14,851 nt of DNA from Chitinophagaceae bacterium (GTDB lineage Bacteria; Bacteroidota; Bacteroidia; Chitinophagales; Chitinophagaceae): NCBI GenBank assembly GCA_016720585.1, contig JADKKH010000013.1, positions 1-14,851 on the forward strand, given 5' to 3'. Every line of letters begins with the position of its first letter. The stretch's first letter is position 1. Shown piece by piece: positions 12,234 through 14,851 of this stretch. Below the pieces are notes generated by a model that was not told the DNA's origin, ran no database searches, and saw nothing but the letters and a program-made list of their open reading frames with translations. Position numbers and translations under genes: made by a program.

Positions 12234-14851
12234 ATGAGAAAATTTTACCTTCTAAGTACCCTTGTACTTACCATACTTATTGGAAGAACTTCTAATGCCC
12301 AGGACTTTTCCAATAAAGGAAAAGAGTTCTGGCTTTGTTTTCCGCAGCATGTTCCATCCAGCAATTTAGCAACACTTAGTATCTGGATCACATCCGACAG
12401 GCCCAGTAGCGGTATGGTTACCATGACAAACGGTGCCTTTTCCGCTCCATTTAATATACCGGCAAATGGGTTACAGGAAATTCAAATACCACATGGTACA
12501 GGACATATCAGTAATGCGGAATCCGGGATGGTTATTCAAAAATCAATTAAGATAAAACTGACCCCGGGAAGCCCGCCGTGGTTGCTTATGCCCAGCAATG
12601 GGGAGCTGCACGGAGCGCAGCAACATTATTGTTACCAACAAACGTATTAGGAAAGAAATATTATGCAACCAGTTTTACCCAATTAGGTGCGTCTGGTGGT
12701 GGTCAACTTGCCAAATCGCAGTTTCAGATCATTGCCACCAAAGATAATACGGTGGTAAAAGTAACGCCAAGAACAAATGGCGTTACGGGTTCTTCGTTTG
12801 TTATAAACCTTCCTTTGGCCGGCGATATGTATCAGTATCAGGCAGATCAGGATTTAACAGGCACTTTGATCGAATCAACCGGAGTTCCTGGTGGTGCCGG
12901 ATGTTTGCCGATAGCAGTTTTTTCCGGTAGTTCAAACATTACTTTTGGTACAAATTCCTGCGCACCAGGAAGCTCTTATGACCCATTATTTCAGCAACAA
13001 TATCCTATCAGTACCTGGGGAAAGAATTTTGGATTTATTCCATTTGGTGATTATCCAAACGGAAACCCCTACAGGGTGCTGGCATCTGAAAATAATACCA
13101 ATGTATTTTTTGATGGGTTCCTCGTTGCTACGCTGAATGAAGGTGAGATTTATCCTGCTGCATTTACTTCATCGCCGGTTGTATTGACGGTTCCTACCTC
13201 AATTACAGCAGACAAGCCCATTGCAGTTATGCAATATGCCCAATTAAGGGATTGTTCCGGATCTTTTAACGGTGACCCTGATATGGTAATCTTAAATCCG
13301 ATTGAACAGAACATAGATAGGATAACTATTTTTACTTCCACACAACAAAATATTAACAGGCAGTGGATTAATGTATTAATAAAAACTATAGCTGCCCCAA
13401 CTTTCACTATTGATGGAGTGGCACCTTCAACTCCATTTATACCTGCTCCCAATATTCCCGGATACTCGTACCTGACATATGTTTTCTGCCAGCTGTATCA
13501 GGTTCAAAATTGCCCAAGAGCTGATAGCGGCTTTATTCTTTTTGATATGGTTTTAACAAAGTCAATATGAGTCTTATGCCGATGTTCAGCCGGTACAAAT
13601 GTCAAAGACCCGTACAGGAATATTGGTGTTATAAGCCAGTATGTTATTGAAAATGCGCCTTCTGTTTTGTGTCGGATCTTCTTTTAAATTCAAAGTTTCC
13701 CTGCCTTATTGTGCAGATTCTATACAATGGGATTTGAGTAATTTGCCTGGTCCCCCTTTTTCCCCAGCCACCCATATCCATTTATGCTACATGTGTTCAA
13801 GGACCTGGTGGTCAGATTCAACTACTGTTGTCAATGGCAAAAAACTTTATTGGTATTCACTACCTCTCAGCTATACTACTAACCACTGCGGGGTATATAC
13901 CAGTAACAATTACAGCTTTTCACCCCAATACCGATGGGTGCGGAACTGAACAGGAATTTGATTTTGATTTAACAGTTTATGATCCTCCGGCAGGAAGTTT
14001 CACCTGGACAACAAGTAATGGTTGTTCAACTCAGCCTGTTCAATTACTGAGACCTACACCACAGATTCCTAAGACTACTTATCAGTTCTGGTAGGATTTG
14101 CCGGAGACCCTGCCAGCAGTCCTGCAAATAATTCAACGTTAAGAAATCCAACACTTATTTTCAGGAGGAGGTACTTATACCGTAGTTATGGCAAGAATCA
14201 CAACACCGGAGGTTGCCCCACTCGATACGATCAGACACCAGGTAACAATACGCAAATGATGCCCCTGGCCGATTTTGCAGTTACCGGACCCTTTTAATGT
14301 AAATGATCCAATTACATTTACAGATAATTCAATTCCGGGACCAAGTGCGACGATTAATAAATGGACCTGGGATTTTGTTGATAGTTTCACCGCCTGTCGT
14401 AGTTTTGCGCCAATCCCCCTAACCAGATACATCCTACGCTCTTCCGGGAACTTGTAATGCAACTCTGCGGGTTGGAAACAACAACGGGATGTCCAAGCGT
14501 TGTCTTTACCAAAGGCAGGTTATTGGCGATAATGGCACTAACATTAACCTCTGCACCCGGAACGGATAACAAGTTGCATGTATAAGTTCACCCGATCACC
14601 GATATTACCTGCTGTTGGCGGAGGTGGAACAGGTGGTAGTGTAAGTGGATTACCAGCTGGTGTCACTCGGAACATTTGCAGTGGCGTAATAACCATAACA
14701 GGCACTCAACGGTAAATGAGCATTCAAGTATTCAGTAACATCTACGGGAGCATGCGTTAATCCTGGCTGACCTTGCTGGTATTACCAACAGTTAATGATA
14801 ATGGCACACTGACTTTAATTTCTGCACCCGGAACAGATAATCAAACAGTTT
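12234..14851 (+). CDS. Large secreted IgGFc-binding/PKD-repeat surface protein, 5' part, frameshifted
   Basis: Truncated by the window end. ATG 12234 (MRKFYLLSTLVLTILIGRTS, cleavage after NAQ) is a clear signal peptide; an upstream in-frame TTG at 12225 is less likely. Next comes DFSNKGKEFWLCFPQHV, a landmark of the IgGFc-binding N-terminal domain, followed by PVVAYAQQWGAARSAATLLL, KYYATSFTQLG, FQIIATKDNTVVKVTP, GCLPIAVFSGSSNITFGT, PIAVMQYAQLRDC and NGDPDMVILNPIEQNIDRIT (to about 13350). From about 13650 PKD-type domains follow (GTEQEFDFDLTVYDPPAGSF; INKWTWDF near 14355), then Ig/PKD-like tandem repeats. Frame breaks occur near 12560, 13480, 13560, 13650, 13790, 13880, 14050 and 14370 onward. 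In Bacteroidota such proteins usually end in a type IX secretion or gliding-motility C-terminal domain, which would lie beyond the window. An adhesin role is inferred. Confidence 0.85.
14531..14851 (+). repeat. Tandem about 270-bp coding repeat (PKD/Ig-like units)
   Basis: A unit starting AATGGCAC at 14531 recurs at 14800, 269 bp later. Both encode NGT-LTL-SAPGTDN. The first unit goes on to SSPITDIT, VGGGGTGGSVSGLPAGVT, GVITITGT and ACVNP before the second begins; about 90 residues per unit. More copies probably lie past the window end. Indels disrupt the frame inside the first unit. Confidence 0.75.

Noticed and set aside
1..14851. CRISPR arrays, insertion sequences, tRNA or rRNA genes, phage or defence genes
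   Set aside because: No regular direct repeats with spacers, no transposase or integrase motifs, and no cloverleaf or rRNA-like sequence was recognised.

Overview
The window looks like a chromosomal segment of a Bacteroidota bacterium, most likely family Chitinophagaceae. The evidence is the set of proteins recognised: a DUF6629 membrane protein, an IgGFc-binding/PKD surface protein, a LEA14-type lipoprotein and a pyrR-pyrB pair. Promoter-like TAnnTTTG boxes close to start codons and the near absence of strong Shine-Dalgarno sequences point the same way. This placement is by recognition only; no database search was possible.

Layout. Positions 1-1234 hold the 3' part of a type I pullulanase, followed by a secreted hypothetical protein (1243-2162) and an acyl-CoA desaturase (2385-3153) ending in a clear terminator. 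A DUF6629 membrane protein lies on the minus strand (3225-3922), divergent from prfB (4146-5240), which carries the classic programmed +1 frameshift site. Next come pruA (5319-6949), pyrR (6996-7505), pyrB (7611-8537), coaD (8639-9109) and a hotdog thioesterase (9115-9546). This block meets a minus-strand Nudix gene (9548-10174) tail to tail with a 1-bp gap. Divergent from the Nudix gene are pyrE (10267-10900) and a heavy-metal-associated-domain protein (10925-11312). A minus-strand LEA14-like lipoprotein remnant (11395-11651) and a very AT-rich gap of about 580 bp follow. The window ends inside a large secreted IgGFc-binding/PKD-repeat protein (12234 onward).

How the genes relate. pyrR, pyrB and pyrE belong to de novo pyrimidine synthesis (regulator, step 2, step 5). 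pruA is proline/glutamate catabolism, coaD is coenzyme A synthesis and prfB is translation termination. These are core genes, and the pullulanase and the large surface protein are more accessory.

Data quality. At least ten genes contain apparent single-base indels, mostly in short homopolymers, including indispensable ones (prfB, pyrE). The simplest reading is uncorrected long-read sequence rather than gene decay, so I annotate these as whole genes with frameshifts and give the break positions. The damage is densest at 1-2200 and after 13480. The stretch 6677-10675 is clean.

The most unusual signal is not a gene. Degenerate tandem repeats with a strict 7-bp period lie directly upstream of four start codons (prfB, pyrB, coaD, pyrE), in two cases running into a TAnnTTTG box exactly 4 nt from the ATG. 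I found no CRISPR array, mobile element, tRNA or rRNA, and no convincing new multi-gene system.
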